A stretch of DNA of 64,000 bases from assembly GCF_001458335.1 (NCBI RefSeq), contig NZ_CYTO01000010.1, forward strand, positions 21,156-85,155. The letters run 5' to 3'. Origin of the DNA: Cognatishimia activa. Lineage in GTDB: Bacteria > Pseudomonadota > Alphaproteobacteria > Rhodobacterales > Rhodobacteraceae. The translations under genes and the position numbers were made by a program. Below the pieces are notes generated by a model. The model saw only the letters and a program-made list of their open reading frames with translations. It was not told where the DNA came from and ran no database searches. Positions 15,441 to 23,233 of this stretch are shown here, piece after piece (the stretch's first letter is position 1; every line of letters begins with the position of its first letter).

Positions 15441-16268
15441 TCACTCTGCAGCCACAGGTTTTGACCAGTCTTCCCATTCCGCGCCGGAAGCAAAAAGTGG
15501 GCCGTCCCAGTTGAATGGGATCTGGTGGATAATTGTCTCGCGTCCCTCGATCAACAGCACATGATAGGCAGGTTCCATCGGACCTCCGGCTAGCAATTTA
15601 GCTTCTTTCATATCAGGATAAGACTGATTGCAGGTTGATGGCACGCTTGCAAACGGGATGCCGCAATAGGTGCCGTGAATCGGCGCGTGCACGTGGCCAA
15701 AGTGGATGTAGTCGATCCTATCACGATATGTGTTCAGCAGGTCTTTGAACAAAAGCCGATCTTCCGCCACCAGTGCAATCTGGTCCTCAGCTGGGAGTTT
15801 GATCTCCATCGGGTTGTGATGCAGGAAGATACGCGCATGCTCTGCCTGTTGCAGTTCCGCTTCCAGCCAAGCACAGCGATCCGCGCCAAAGTGACCCGCA
15901 TGGGTCAAGGGCTGCGTGCTATCAAGGTAGATAAATGTGCTATCGCCGACAACTTCGGAATGGTTAACATAGCCCAGTTCGTCTGTTGCCTGGTCTGAAA
16001 AAACAGACAAAAAGATTGAACGGTCATCATGATTGCCAATCATCAATCTCACCGGCACGGTTTGCTTGGCCAGCACCTCATGCAAGGCGTCATAGGCCTC
16101 GCGCTCGGCCCAATGGGTCAGATCCCCAGTGATGACAATACGCGCGGCATCAGAGTGATTTTCATTCACGTCTGCCAACGCCTTGGCCAAACGTTTATGC
16201 GGGTTTAGACCGCCCATGCGTTCGCCCGGAATGGTGAAATGGATGTCGGAGATATGGATGATTTTCAT
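15441..16268 (-). CDS. Calcineurin-like metallophosphodiesterase (CpdA/GpdQ-like)
   Basis: This 275-aa cytoplasmic protein has the full di-metal motif set: ISDIHF (residues 5-10), VITGDLTHW, MIGNHDDR, FLHHNPME and HFGHVHAP. The family hydrolyses phosphodiesters such as cyclic AMP or glycerophosphodiesters. It is the last gene after an ABC importer of the Ugp type (glycerol-3-phosphate or glycerophosphodiester-like), separated from the binding-protein gene by a hairpin, so it most likely processes the imported phosphodiester. The substrate cannot be told from the sequence. Confidence 0.87.
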   Translation of the reverse strand: MKIIHISDIHFTIPGERMGGLNPHKRLAKALADVNENHSDAARIVITGDLTHWAEREAYDALHEVLAKQTVPVRLMIGNHDDRSIFLSVFSDQATDELGYVNHSEVVGDSTFIYLDSTQPLTHAGHFGADRCAWLEAELQQAEHARIFLHHNPMEIKLPAEDQIALVAEDRLLFKDLLNTYRDRIDYIHFGHVHAPIHGTYCGIPFASVPSTCNQSYPDMKEAKLLAGGPMEPAYHVLLIEGRETIIHQIPFNWDGPLFASGAEWEDWSKPVAAE

Positions 16269-16295
16269 GGTGGTGCTCGGCCTAAGAATAAGAAC

Positions 16296-16320
16296 GGCCG
16301 CCAGCTGGTCACCGGCGGCC
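16296..16320 (-). terminator. Hairpin between binding-protein and phosphodiesterase genes
   Basis: A 7-bp GC stem (GGCCGCC at 16296-16302, GGCGGCC at 16314-16320) is followed on the minus strand by the T-rich GTTCTTATTCTT. It is a probable partial terminator that lowers expression of the phosphodiesterase relative to the binding protein. Confidence 0.6.
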
Positions 16321-16331
16321 GCAGTGTTGAA

Positions 16332-17579
16332 TTAGCTGTTTGGAAGCAGGTCGTTGACTTCTTCGACCATTTCTTCTTGCAGCTCTTTCATGTCGGTTGC
16401 ATCGCCAGTCACGATGCGCTCGATGCTGTCGTAAATCACCTGAGTGATCGCCAGACCGTTGTCACCTGGGTAAGCCAGCCAGTCGCGCAGCAGAGGCAGC
16501 TGATCCACAGCTGTTTGCTTGTTTGGGTTCTGATCGTAGAAATCAGCGAGGATGATTTCGTTGGCCGCTTTGTTTGGCGGCATGTAACCGGTTGTTTTCG
16601 CAACTTCCGCCGCACCATCGCCAGACGTGATGTACTTCAGGAATGTCCAAGCTGCTTCTTGTACCGCGGGGTCTTCGGAGGTGGAGGTCAGCATCGCAGC
16701 GTTACCACCTGCTGGCAGACCTTTTGGTGTGTCACCCAGACCCGGGAAAGGGCCAGTTTTCAGTACGAAGTCACCTTGGGAGCGCTCAACCGCACCCAGC
16801 GCAGATGTAGACCAGAACATCATTCCGATTTCACCAGCAGAGAAAGACGACAGCGCCGCTTTCCATTCCAGGTTCTGCATTTCACATTTGGTGAAGATTT
16901 CCTGCATCTGCTCCAGCGCAACCAGAGCTTCTGGGCTGTCCAGAGTGACCTTGCCGTTTTCGACGATCGCTTTGTCCTGAGACCACATCAGCGCCTGCAT
17001 GAACCAGTTGCCGGTGATGTTCCAGCCCCAGAAGACTGGGTTGTCAACGCCGTTTGCGTTCATGGTTTCGCAAGCCGCGATCACTTCGTCCCAAGTGGTT
17101 GGCATCTTGTCGATGCCTGCCGCGTTCAGAACGTCCATGTTGTAGTAGCCCACTGGCAAAGACACAGAGAACGGCAGGCCGTGCACGTTGTCACCGAAAG
17201 TGGACAAGGACAGCATTGCGTCGTGGTAGCCGTCTTTTTCAAAGTCCGCTTCTTTCGCGATGAATGGCTCCAGAGACTGCGCGATGCCTTTTTCAACAAG
17301 GATCTGCTGACGGTTCAGGCCCTGCATTGTGACGTCTGGCAGGTTGCCAGATACGGATTCACGCAGGATGGTGTTTGTGCCGTCTTCGTAGGATTCATAC
17401 GTCGCGCGGAACTTTACGTCGATGTTTGGGTGCGCTTCTTTAAAACCTGGCATCATCGCTTCGTAAGTCACGTCAAAGAGGTGGCTATACGGGTATGCGA
17501 ATTCGATTGTGATCATGTCGTCTGCGGTTGCAGCAGAGGCAGCGACGATCAACGCCATTGCAGAAGTAGTGAATTTCAT
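16332..17579 (-). CDS. ABC importer periplasmic binding protein, UgpB-like
   Basis: This 415-aa protein has a Sec signal peptide (about residues 1-19, ending AATAD) and the fold of family 1 carbohydrate-binding proteins. It shows FAYPYSHLFDVTYEAMMPGFKEAHPNIDV, GNLPDVTMQGLNRQQILVEKG, LPVGYYNMDVLNAAGID and GLPAGGNAAMLTSTSEDPAVQEAAWTFLKYITSG, which is typical of UgpB. It captures the substrate, possibly a glycerophosphodiester or glycoside, for the two permeases and the ATPase encoded just upstream. The gene is bracketed by hairpins on both sides (17664-17681 and 16296-16320). Confidence 0.9.
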   Translation of the reverse strand: MKFTTSAMALIVAASAATADDMITIEFAYPYSHLFDVTYEAMMPGFKEAHPNIDVKFRATYESYEDGTNTILRESVSGNLPDVTMQGLNRQQILVEKGIAQSLEPFIAKEADFEKDGYHDAMLSLSTFGDNVHGLPFSVSLPVGYYNMDVLNAAGIDKMPTTWDEVIAACETMNANGVDNPVFWGWNITGNWFMQALMWSQDKAIVENGKVTLDSPEALVALEQMQEIFTKCEMQNLEWKAALSSFSAGEIGMMFWSTSALGAVERSQGDFVLKTGPFPGLGDTPKGLPAGGNAAMLTSTSEDPAVQEAAWTFLKYITSGDGAAEVAKTTGYMPPNKAANEIILADFYDQNPNKQTAVDQLPLLRDWLAYPGDNGLAITQVIYDSIERIVTGDATDMKELQEEMVEEVNDLLPNS

Positions 17580-17663
17580 GTTCTCTCTCCAATTGTTGAC
17601 CGCCTTTGGTTTGGCGACTACGGCGGTCTTCTCAAGTCATCCCTGTTGGGATTGCGTTGGTAG

Positions 17664-17681
17664 GCCGGGCTTAAGCCCGGC
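17664..17681. terminator. Hairpin/palindrome between permease and binding-protein genes
   Basis: GCCGGGCTTAAGCCCGGC is an 18-bp perfect palindrome touching the permease stop on the minus strand. It has no T-run. It more likely stabilises transcript ends or attenuates than fully terminates. Confidence 0.5.
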
Positions 17682-18644
17682 TTACTTCATTCCAGAAAGC
17701 GTGATCCCTTCGATAAAGCGGCGCTGTGCTACCAAGAAGGCGACGATCAGCGGTGTGACGATCACGGTGGCGGTGGCCATCATGGGGCCGAAGAAACTGC
17801 CGTCTCCATCGCCTTTGAATTCGCGCAGACCTAGCGGAGGTGTGAAAAGGTCGCGATTGCCGGTCACAACGATGCGCGGCCAGAAATAGTCGTTCCAATG
17901 GGCAACAACAGAAAAGATCGCAAAGGCCAAAAGTGCTGGGATCGCGGTGGGCAGCATGACGCGCCACACGATGGCGAATTCTCCCATGCCGTCCATACGC
18001 GCCGCATCAATCAAGTCATCCGGCACGGTCATAAAAAATTGGCGCATCAGAAAAATACCAAAGACAGAGATCGTCCACGGCACAACGAGCGCGGCATATG
18101 TATTCGTGAGCCCCACTTTGGCCAGCATAATGTAAAGCGGCAGGGCAATGGCGTGCACAGGGATCAACAGGCAGAACAGCACTAGGGAAAAAACCGCCTC
18201 GCGCCCCCAGAACTTAAGCTTTGCAAGTGCGTAGGCCGCGGGTAAGGCAACCACAATCTGGATCAAAAAGATCGACGCGGTTACGATCACACCGTTGAGC
18301 AGGTAGCGCAGCAAAGGCGCTTCTGTGAAGGCTTTGGTGTAGTTGAAAGCAATCGGGCGCATCTGGCAGTCGGCCACCGCTTCGGCCACCAAAGCATCCC
18401 GAATTTGGCTGTCGGTCTGGTTCGGAAAGCGTGGTGCAGCGGCGGCGACGTCATCACGGTCTGGGTCGCGCAGCTTTACGCAGCGTTCGTCGACCATCAT
18501 TTCTTGCCGCCCAAAGAAGCCACCTTCGCCCCTGTCAATTTCGCCCGGCGATTTGAACGAATAGCTGACCATCATGTAAAATGGGGCGATCACAATGAGT
18601 GCGCCGAGGATTAGGATTAGATGTTTCCAAAGATCGCGTGTCAT
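17682..18644 (-). CDS. ABC importer permease, UgpE/MalG-like
   Basis: This 320-aa inner-membrane protein has six predicted helices and the EAA loop DAARMDGMGEFAIVWRVMLPTAIPAL that contacts the ATPase. It is about 40 residues longer than usual because of an insert of roughly 55 residues in the first periplasmic loop (about 38-92, from GEGGFFGRQEMM to ADCQMRPIAF). The insert contains two cysteines and is unlike the rest of the family. The gene overlaps the preceding permease by 1 nt. A matching Cys-containing loop occurs in the partner permease. Confidence 0.92.
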   Translation of the reverse strand: MTRDLWKHLILILGALIVIAPFYMMVSYSFKSPGEIDRGEGGFFGRQEMMVDERCVKLRDPDRDDVAAAAPRFPNQTDSQIRDALVAEAVADCQMRPIAFNYTKAFTEAPLLRYLLNGVIVTASIFLIQIVVALPAAYALAKLKFWGREAVFSLVLFCLLIPVHAIALPLYIMLAKVGLTNTYAALVVPWTISVFGIFLMRQFFMTVPDDLIDAARMDGMGEFAIVWRVMLPTAIPALLAFAIFSVVAHWNDYFWPRIVVTGNRDLFTPPLGLREFKGDGDGSFFGPMMATATVIVTPLIVAFLVAQRRFIEGITLSGMK

Positions 18645-19606
18645 CAGTAGTGCACCTTGCGTTCCACCAGCCAGCGCTGGATCAGCGTTAGGAACATCAC
18701 AAAGATCAGGAACAGAACTGTGATCGCGGAACCAATGCCGATCAGGTTCTGTTGGATGCCTTTTTCAAAGATCGCGAACATCATCACATAGGTCGATTTG
18801 TTCGGCCCGCCGCCTTGCGGCCAAAAAGCCTCGATCGTGTCAAAGACTTGGAAGGCCCGGATGCAGGAAATGGTCACAACAAAAACAGTTGTCGGTCCAA
18901 GTGCCGGCCATGTCACCAAGCGGAACCGTTCCCAACCGGATTTCGCTCCGTCCATTTCGGCAGCGTGGTACAGCTCGCGATGCACGCCGGTCAGACCAGC
19001 AAGATACAGCACCATATTGAAACCAAACCCTTGCCAGACGCCGATAAAGCAGATCACCCAGATCGCGTAGTCTTTGTCCCCGAGCCAAAGTGGGAAGCGG
19101 TCTGCACAGCCGTTTTTCAGGAAAGGAATGATTTCAAGAATTGTCCCGCAGGACATTTCCAGCGTACGGTTGACCATGCCAATCGACGGATGCAGCATGA
19201 ATTCCCACGCGATTGCCATTGCCAGCAAGGTCGCCATAACGGGCAGGAAATAAATGGTTTTATAGATGTCTCCGATCCTGCCCATGGAGTTAATCAACAG
19301 CGCAGCGCCGAGACCCAAACCGACGGACAATGGCACCACTGTGACCACATAGGTAAAGGTGGCGATGAACATCTTTTCATATGTCGAGCGAGAAAAGAGG
19401 CGATCATAGTTTTTCGCACCGACCCAATTGAAGGTATCGTTGCCAAGTGAATAATCCGTGAAAGACAAGACGCCGGCGATCACAACCGGGATCAACAGGA
19501 TCAAGACCATCAATCCAAGCGCAGGTGCTGTTAGCCACCACGCCGTGCGCCGCTGTGCGGTTTCCGCACAAGCAATCACAGGCATTTTGGTTTCCGCAAC
19601 GGCCAT
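18644..19606 (-). CDS. ABC importer permease, UgpA/MalF-like
   Basis: This 320-aa inner-membrane protein starts at 19606, directly behind the ATPase stop, rather than at far-upstream Met codons lying inside the ATPase gene. It has about six helices and the EAA loop MDGAKSGWERFRLVTWPALGPTTVFV. A periplasmic loop (about residues 155-190) carries two cysteines in LEMSCGTILEIIPFLKNGCADRFPLW, an unusual addition mirrored by the partner permease. The complex is probably UgpA2E2C2-like. Confidence 0.9.
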   Translation of the reverse strand: MAVAETKMPVIACAETAQRRTAWWLTAPALGLMVLILLIPVVIAGVLSFTDYSLGNDTFNWVGAKNYDRLFSRSTYEKMFIATFTYVVTVVPLSVGLGLGAALLINSMGRIGDIYKTIYFLPVMATLLAMAIAWEFMLHPSIGMVNRTLEMSCGTILEIIPFLKNGCADRFPLWLGDKDYAIWVICFIGVWQGFGFNMVLYLAGLTGVHRELYHAAEMDGAKSGWERFRLVTWPALGPTTVFVVTISCIRAFQVFDTIEAFWPQGGGPNKSTYVMMFAIFEKGIQQNLIGIGSAITVLFLIFVMFLTLIQRWLVERKVHY

Positions 19607-19607
19607 G

Positions 19608-20759
19608 CTAAGCAACTTCGCTTTGCGCAGGGACGGTGTGCGGGTTGAAGATACGTTTGCCGTCAGAGCCGAACAAGAGAGCAGCACTCCCGTCAAAGGC
19701 CAAGCCAACATTGGCACCAATATACAAAGAGCTGCGCTGCTCGGGGGCGGCCCGCAGAGTAACTCGGCCGTCATGTCCTGCAAGACTGATTTGTGCAAAG
19801 ATTTCGGAACCAAGGTTTTCGACGTGGACGACCTGACCCGCAAGGACCGCGTCTTCGCCAGCAAGGCGCAATGCCTCGGGGCGCAATCCAATACGCACGG
19901 GGCCACTCAGATTTTTAGGGGCCAAGGTCGGCAAAACAACGTTGTCGAATGTTAGTGCCCCATCCGACGCTTCCACTGGCAGGATATTGATTTTCGGCGA
20001 GCCGATAAATTCAGCAACGCGAATGTCCAATGGATTGTTGTAAACTTCGTCTGGCGCGTCGCATTGCAGGATTTCGCCGCCCATCATAACCGCAATGCGG
20101 CTCGACATCGTCATCGCTTCGACTTGATCGTGGGTCACATAGACAAAGGTCGCACCCAGACGACGGTGCAATTCAGCAATTTCGGCACGGGTTTGAACGC
20201 GAAGCTTGGCGTCCAAATTTGACAACGGCTCATCAAGTAGAAAAGCCGCGGGTTCCCGAACCAAAGCGCGTCCCAAAGCCACGCGCTGACGCTGGCCTCC
20301 CGACAACTGACCAGGTTTTCGATCAAGAAGATTATCAATCTCGAGCGTCTGTGCAGCGTGTTTGACAGCAGCGGCAATTTCGACGTTTCTATTACGCGCG
20401 CCCGGTATAAACGGCCCGATCACCGGAAGCCTCTGCGATGCACTCAATTGGCGCATTTTCAGAGGCACCGAGATATTTTCGGCAACGGTCAAATGCGGGT
20501 AAAGCGCGTAGGACTGAAATACCATAGACAGGTTGCGATCCGCCGCGCGAATACCGGATACGTCCTGCCCGTTAATGCGGATTGCACCCGAAGTCTGGCC
20601 TTCAAGCCCAGCAATGATGCGCAGCAAGGTTGATTTACCGCAGCCGGATGGGCCAACAAGTGACACGAATTCTCCGTCAGCGATATCCAAGGATATCCCC
20701 TTGAGCACCTGCGTGTCCCCAAAGGCTTTGGTGACATGATCAATCTGTAGATCGGCCAT
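19608..20759 (-). CDS. ABC importer ATPase, UgpC/MsmX-like
   Basis: This 383-aa ATPase has Walker A GPSGCGKST (residues 36-44), the Q-loop VFQSYALYPHLT, signature LSGGQRQR, Walker B FLLDEPLSNLD and switch THDQVEAM. A C-terminal OB-fold/TOBE domain (about 280-365) is typical of the MalK/UgpC group. An insert near residues 105-125 (SASQRLPVIGPFIPGARNRN) lengthens the helical domain. It is the first gene of the minus-strand operon and is divergent from a LysR regulator. Confidence 0.93.
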   Translation of the reverse strand: MADLQIDHVTKAFGDTQVLKGISLDIADGEFVSLVGPSGCGKSTLLRIIAGLEGQTSGAIRINGQDVSGIRAADRNLSMVFQSYALYPHLTVAENISVPLKMRQLSASQRLPVIGPFIPGARNRNVEIAAAVKHAAQTLEIDNLLDRKPGQLSGGQRQRVALGRALVREPAAFLLDEPLSNLDAKLRVQTRAEIAELHRRLGATFVYVTHDQVEAMTMSSRIAVMMGGEILQCDAPDEVYNNPLDIRVAEFIGSPKINILPVEASDGALTFDNVVLPTLAPKNLSGPVRIGLRPEALRLAGEDAVLAGQVVHVENLGSEIFAQISLAGHDGRVTLRAAPEQRSSLYIGANVGLAFDGSAALLFGSDGKRIFNPHTVPAQSEVA

Positions 20760-20810
20760 CTGATTCCCCTATCAGTTGGCGGAAGACCTAATAGGCGAAG
20801 GCGAAAGTCC

Positions 20811-20822
20811 TATGACGTCATA
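20811..20822. promoter_or_regulatory. Palindrome TATGACGTCATA between the ABC operon and LysR gene
   Basis: A perfect 12-bp palindrome lies in the 108-bp divergent region. It is partly framed by a wider inverted repeat, CTAATA (20789-20794) and TATTAG (20821-20826). It is a candidate binding site for the adjacent LysR protein. Confidence 0.45.
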
Positions 20823-20867
20823 TTAGTGAAACCGATGGCTGGTACCGGAATAACGAAAGGAAAACCA

Positions 20868-21743
20868 ATGCGGCCGAACCATCATCAGTTTATCGCCTTT
20901 TCCTATGTGGTGCGCGAAGGAAGTTTTTCAGCTGCCGCCCGTCGTCTCGGGGTAACTCAGTCCACCGTGACGCAGCATGTTTCAAAACTAGAAGAGCTTG
21001 TGGGTTCAGAGCTCCTACTTCGCAGTCGTGACGGCGTTTCGCTAACGCCTACGGGTCGAGATTTCTTCGGATTGGCGGATCGCCTTGTCGCTCTGGACAG
21101 CGAAATCGGGGAGCGCTTGCAGGGCTACTCTTCATTAAATGAGGGTCGCCTCAAGGTAATTGCAAATGCCCCCCAACCGGCTTTGCAAGTCATTGCCGCG
21201 TTTAATGATCGATTTCCAAATGTTCACATTGATTTTCGCCTTTGCGACTGGACAACGGCCAACCAACTTATCCGAGATCGCGTGGCTGATGTGGGCTTGA
21301 TTACAGATGCGCCAGAGCGTGACGACTGGGATCGCGTTTTCCTTCAAAAATCGCGCTATGTCCTGTATTGCCGTTTTGACCACCCTTTGGCTGCGCGGAA
21401 AATTGTTGGTTTAGAGGATCTTGTGGATCAAACCATTATACTTCCAGAAAATGGTTCACTAACGCAGCGTGTTGTGCGTCAGAAACTTAAAGAGCAGCGG
21501 ATCGCGCTCCCTCAACTTATTACTATGACCACATTCCCTGTCATGTGCGAAGCTGTCAGGCAGGGCCTTGGTGCAGCAATTTTCTTAAAGAACAGCAGCG
21601 GTATCTATGATGATTTGGTTGAAATTCCGGTGCGAGATTTTCAGCAAGAACACCAAACGTGGCTGGTCGCACCCAAGGATCGCGCCCGCTTAAAGTTGAT
21701 CAGAGAATTTCGTACGGCCGCTTTAGCAATTGCCATTAAGTAG
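20868..21743 (+). CDS. LysR-family transcriptional regulator
   Basis: This 291-aa protein has an N-terminal HTH (about residues 4-63, with FSAAARRLGVTQSTVTQHVSKLE) and an effector domain (about 90-285). The ATG at 20868 follows AAAGGAAAA; an earlier in-frame ATG at 20826 lacks this. Its general appearance is like LysR proteins associated with phosphonate or phosphoester uptake, which would suit the divergent Ugp-like operon and its phosphodiesterase, but that is an inference. It probably regulates that operon. Confidence 0.88.
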   Translation: MRPNHHQFIAFSYVVREGSFSAAARRLGVTQSTVTQHVSKLEELVGSELLLRSRDGVSLTPTGRDFFGLADRLVALDSEIGERLQGYSSLNEGRLKVIANAPQPALQVIAAFNDRFPNVHIDFRLCDWTTANQLIRDRVADVGLITDAPERDDWDRVFLQKSRYVLYCRFDHPLAARKIVGLEDLVDQTIILPENGSLTQRVVRQKLKEQRIALPQLITMTTFPVMCEAVRQGLGAAIFLKNSSGIYDDLVEIPVRDFQQEHQTWLVAPKDRARLKLIREFRTAALAIAIK

Positions 21744-21961
21744 CTTACGAGAGTGTCCCGGCCAATTAGACGGACCGCTCTGTAAGTCAGTCAGTTGGCA
21801 AGCAAACTGGTATCCGCCTCATTTTCCGCGATGAGCCATCCAAAGATTTCTCGGCAACTGGTTCCTGCGCATTGCTTTCATAGCATCGCTTCGCAGCATT
21901 AGGCACATTGGGCGCGCGGTTAGACTTCGCAACGTTCTCGGATTTTTGATCCCCACAGTTG
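21744..21961. other. Intergenic stretch without recognised features
   Basis: I see no gene, clear terminator or repeat in this part of the 344-bp gap. The last 80 bp before the next gene are the promoter/operator region described separately. Confidence 0.5.
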
Positions 21962-22044
21962 TTGACAAATGTTTACGTAATCATCTAAGCATGGCGGTAC
22001 ATGTTTACGTAAACATACTCACGATCAAATGAATACGTATACAT
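21962..22044 (+). promoter_or_regulatory. Promoter with three tandem operator-like palindromes
   Basis: A consensus -35 box, TTGACA, lies at 21962-21967. Three copies of a 16-bp palindromic site follow: ATGTTTACGTAATCAT (21969-21984, one mismatch), ATGTTTACGTAAACAT (22001-22016, perfect palindrome) and ATGAATACGTATACAT (22029-22044, three mismatches). Centre spacing is 32 and 28 bp, about three helical turns. The first site sits exactly in the -35/-10 spacer. This looks like a LacI- or GntR-type repressor region for the downstream sugar operon. No regulator gene of those families is in the window. Confidence 0.78.
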
Positions 22045-22087
22045 TTTTTGAGCTGGAGGGCTCATTCCAAACTGGGAGGAATTAAAA

Positions 22088-23170
22088 ATGAAAAAATTAC
22101 TACTCGGCACGACTCTATGCGCCTTGACCACAACCTTTGCTGCGGCAGAAGAAACGCACCGTCCAGAGTGCTTTGCACCGGCGCCTGGGACATCCACCAT
22201 TTCCTACGATGCCAAAGAAGGTCCCTACAAAATCGCATTTGTGAACGGCTTTGCGGGCAACGATTGGCGCATTCAGGCGATCCAATCGGCAAAAGCCTGG
22301 GCCGCGCGTGACGACAATGCGGGCAAACTTTCGGAGTTCAACGTTGTATCAGTCGGTAACGACAGCGCCGCGCAAATTGCCGCGATCGACAACTTCATTG
22401 CCGCTGGCTACGATGCGATTACCTTTATCGCCGTGAACCCAACAGCATTTGAACCGGTGATCCGTCGGGCAAATCGCGCCGGCACGGTTCTGGTTCCATT
22501 CGACAATGTTTTGGACACTGATCAGGTTGTTCAAATCAACGAAAGCCAGATGGCTCTGGGCACGTTGAAAGCGACCTCCGTCATGGAAGAGCTTGGCGGG
22601 TCCGCAGAAAAAATCCTAATGGTCAACGGTCTTCCCGGCAATGCAACTGACCGCGATCGCCGTCTTGGTATGATGAGCGTTTTGGAAAAGGTTGATGGTC
22701 TGGAAATTGTTGAAGTTGTTGGAAATTGGGATACCGGTACCAGCCAGAAAGTCGTTGCGGATGCTCTGGCGACACATGGCCAATTCGACGCGGTTGTTTC
22801 TCAGCATGGTTCTGCAGGATCAATCAACGCACTTCAAGCCGCAGGCCACCCAATTGTTCCAATGGGTGTCGATGGCGAAAATGGGGTTCGCATCTTAATG
22901 GATGAGCTTGGCATCCCCGGTGTATCTGCAAGTCAGGCCCCCGCCATGTCTGCTGTTGCACTTGAGGCTGCCGTTGCACTCTTAGAAGGCAACACATTGC
23001 CTCAAACCGTGTTTCTCCCCATTCCCCAAGTCGCGGCAGCGGACCTGGAAGCTGGGGTGAACTACTTCCCGGATCTTCCGAAATCGTTCAACACCGGAAC
23101 GGGGTATGTGGATTGCTTTGCGCCATTCACACCAGAAGAGCTGCTCGGTCAGTCTCCTGACAACAAGTAA
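22088..23170 (+). CDS. ABC importer periplasmic sugar-binding protein (ribose type)
   Basis: This 360-aa protein has a signal peptide (about residues 1-20, ending TTFAAAEE) and a periplasmic binding protein type I fold (Peripla_BP_4). It shows IAFVNGFAGNDWRIQAIQSAKAWA, DSAAQIAAIDNFIAAGYDAITFIAVNPTAF and VLVPFDNVL. The strong ribosome-binding site GGGAGGAATT precedes the ATG. Two cysteines near the N-terminus (about 30) and C-terminus (about 343) of the mature chain could form a disulfide. The ATPase, two permeases and a lactonase follow on the same strand. The bound sugar is unknown, though the lactonase suggests an aldose. Confidence 0.92.
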   Translation: MKKLLLGTTLCALTTTFAAAEETHRPECFAPAPGTSTISYDAKEGPYKIAFVNGFAGNDWRIQAIQSAKAWAARDDNAGKLSEFNVVSVGNDSAAQIAAIDNFIAAGYDAITFIAVNPTAFEPVIRRANRAGTVLVPFDNVLDTDQVVQINESQMALGTLKATSVMEELGGSAEKILMVNGLPGNATDRDRRLGMMSVLEKVDGLEIVEVVGNWDTGTSQKVVADALATHGQFDAVVSQHGSAGSINALQAAGHPIVPMGVDGENGVRILMDELGIPGVSASQAPAMSAVALEAAVALLEGNTLPQTVFLPIPQVAAADLEAGVNYFPDLPKSFNTGTGYVDCFAPFTPEELLGQSPDNK

Positions 23171-23185
23171 GTCCTAATACGACTG

Positions 23186-23221
23186 AACCGCGCGGGCATT
23201 TCGCCGCGCGGTTCTTCTTTT
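23186..23221 (+). terminator. Attenuating terminator after the sugar-binding protein gene
   Basis: A 10-bp GC stem (AACCGCGCGG at 23186-23195, CCGCGCGGTT at 23204-23213) with an 8-nt loop is followed by CTTCTTTTTTT. It should reduce read-through into the ATPase and permease genes, keeping the binding protein in excess. Confidence 0.82.
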
Positions 23222-23233
23222 TTGAGAGAACAC

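Noticed and set aside
16239-17663. 474-codon open frame on the plus strand
   Set aside because: It is antisense to the UgpB-like gene, with no protein-like motifs, and arises from the codon bias of the real gene.
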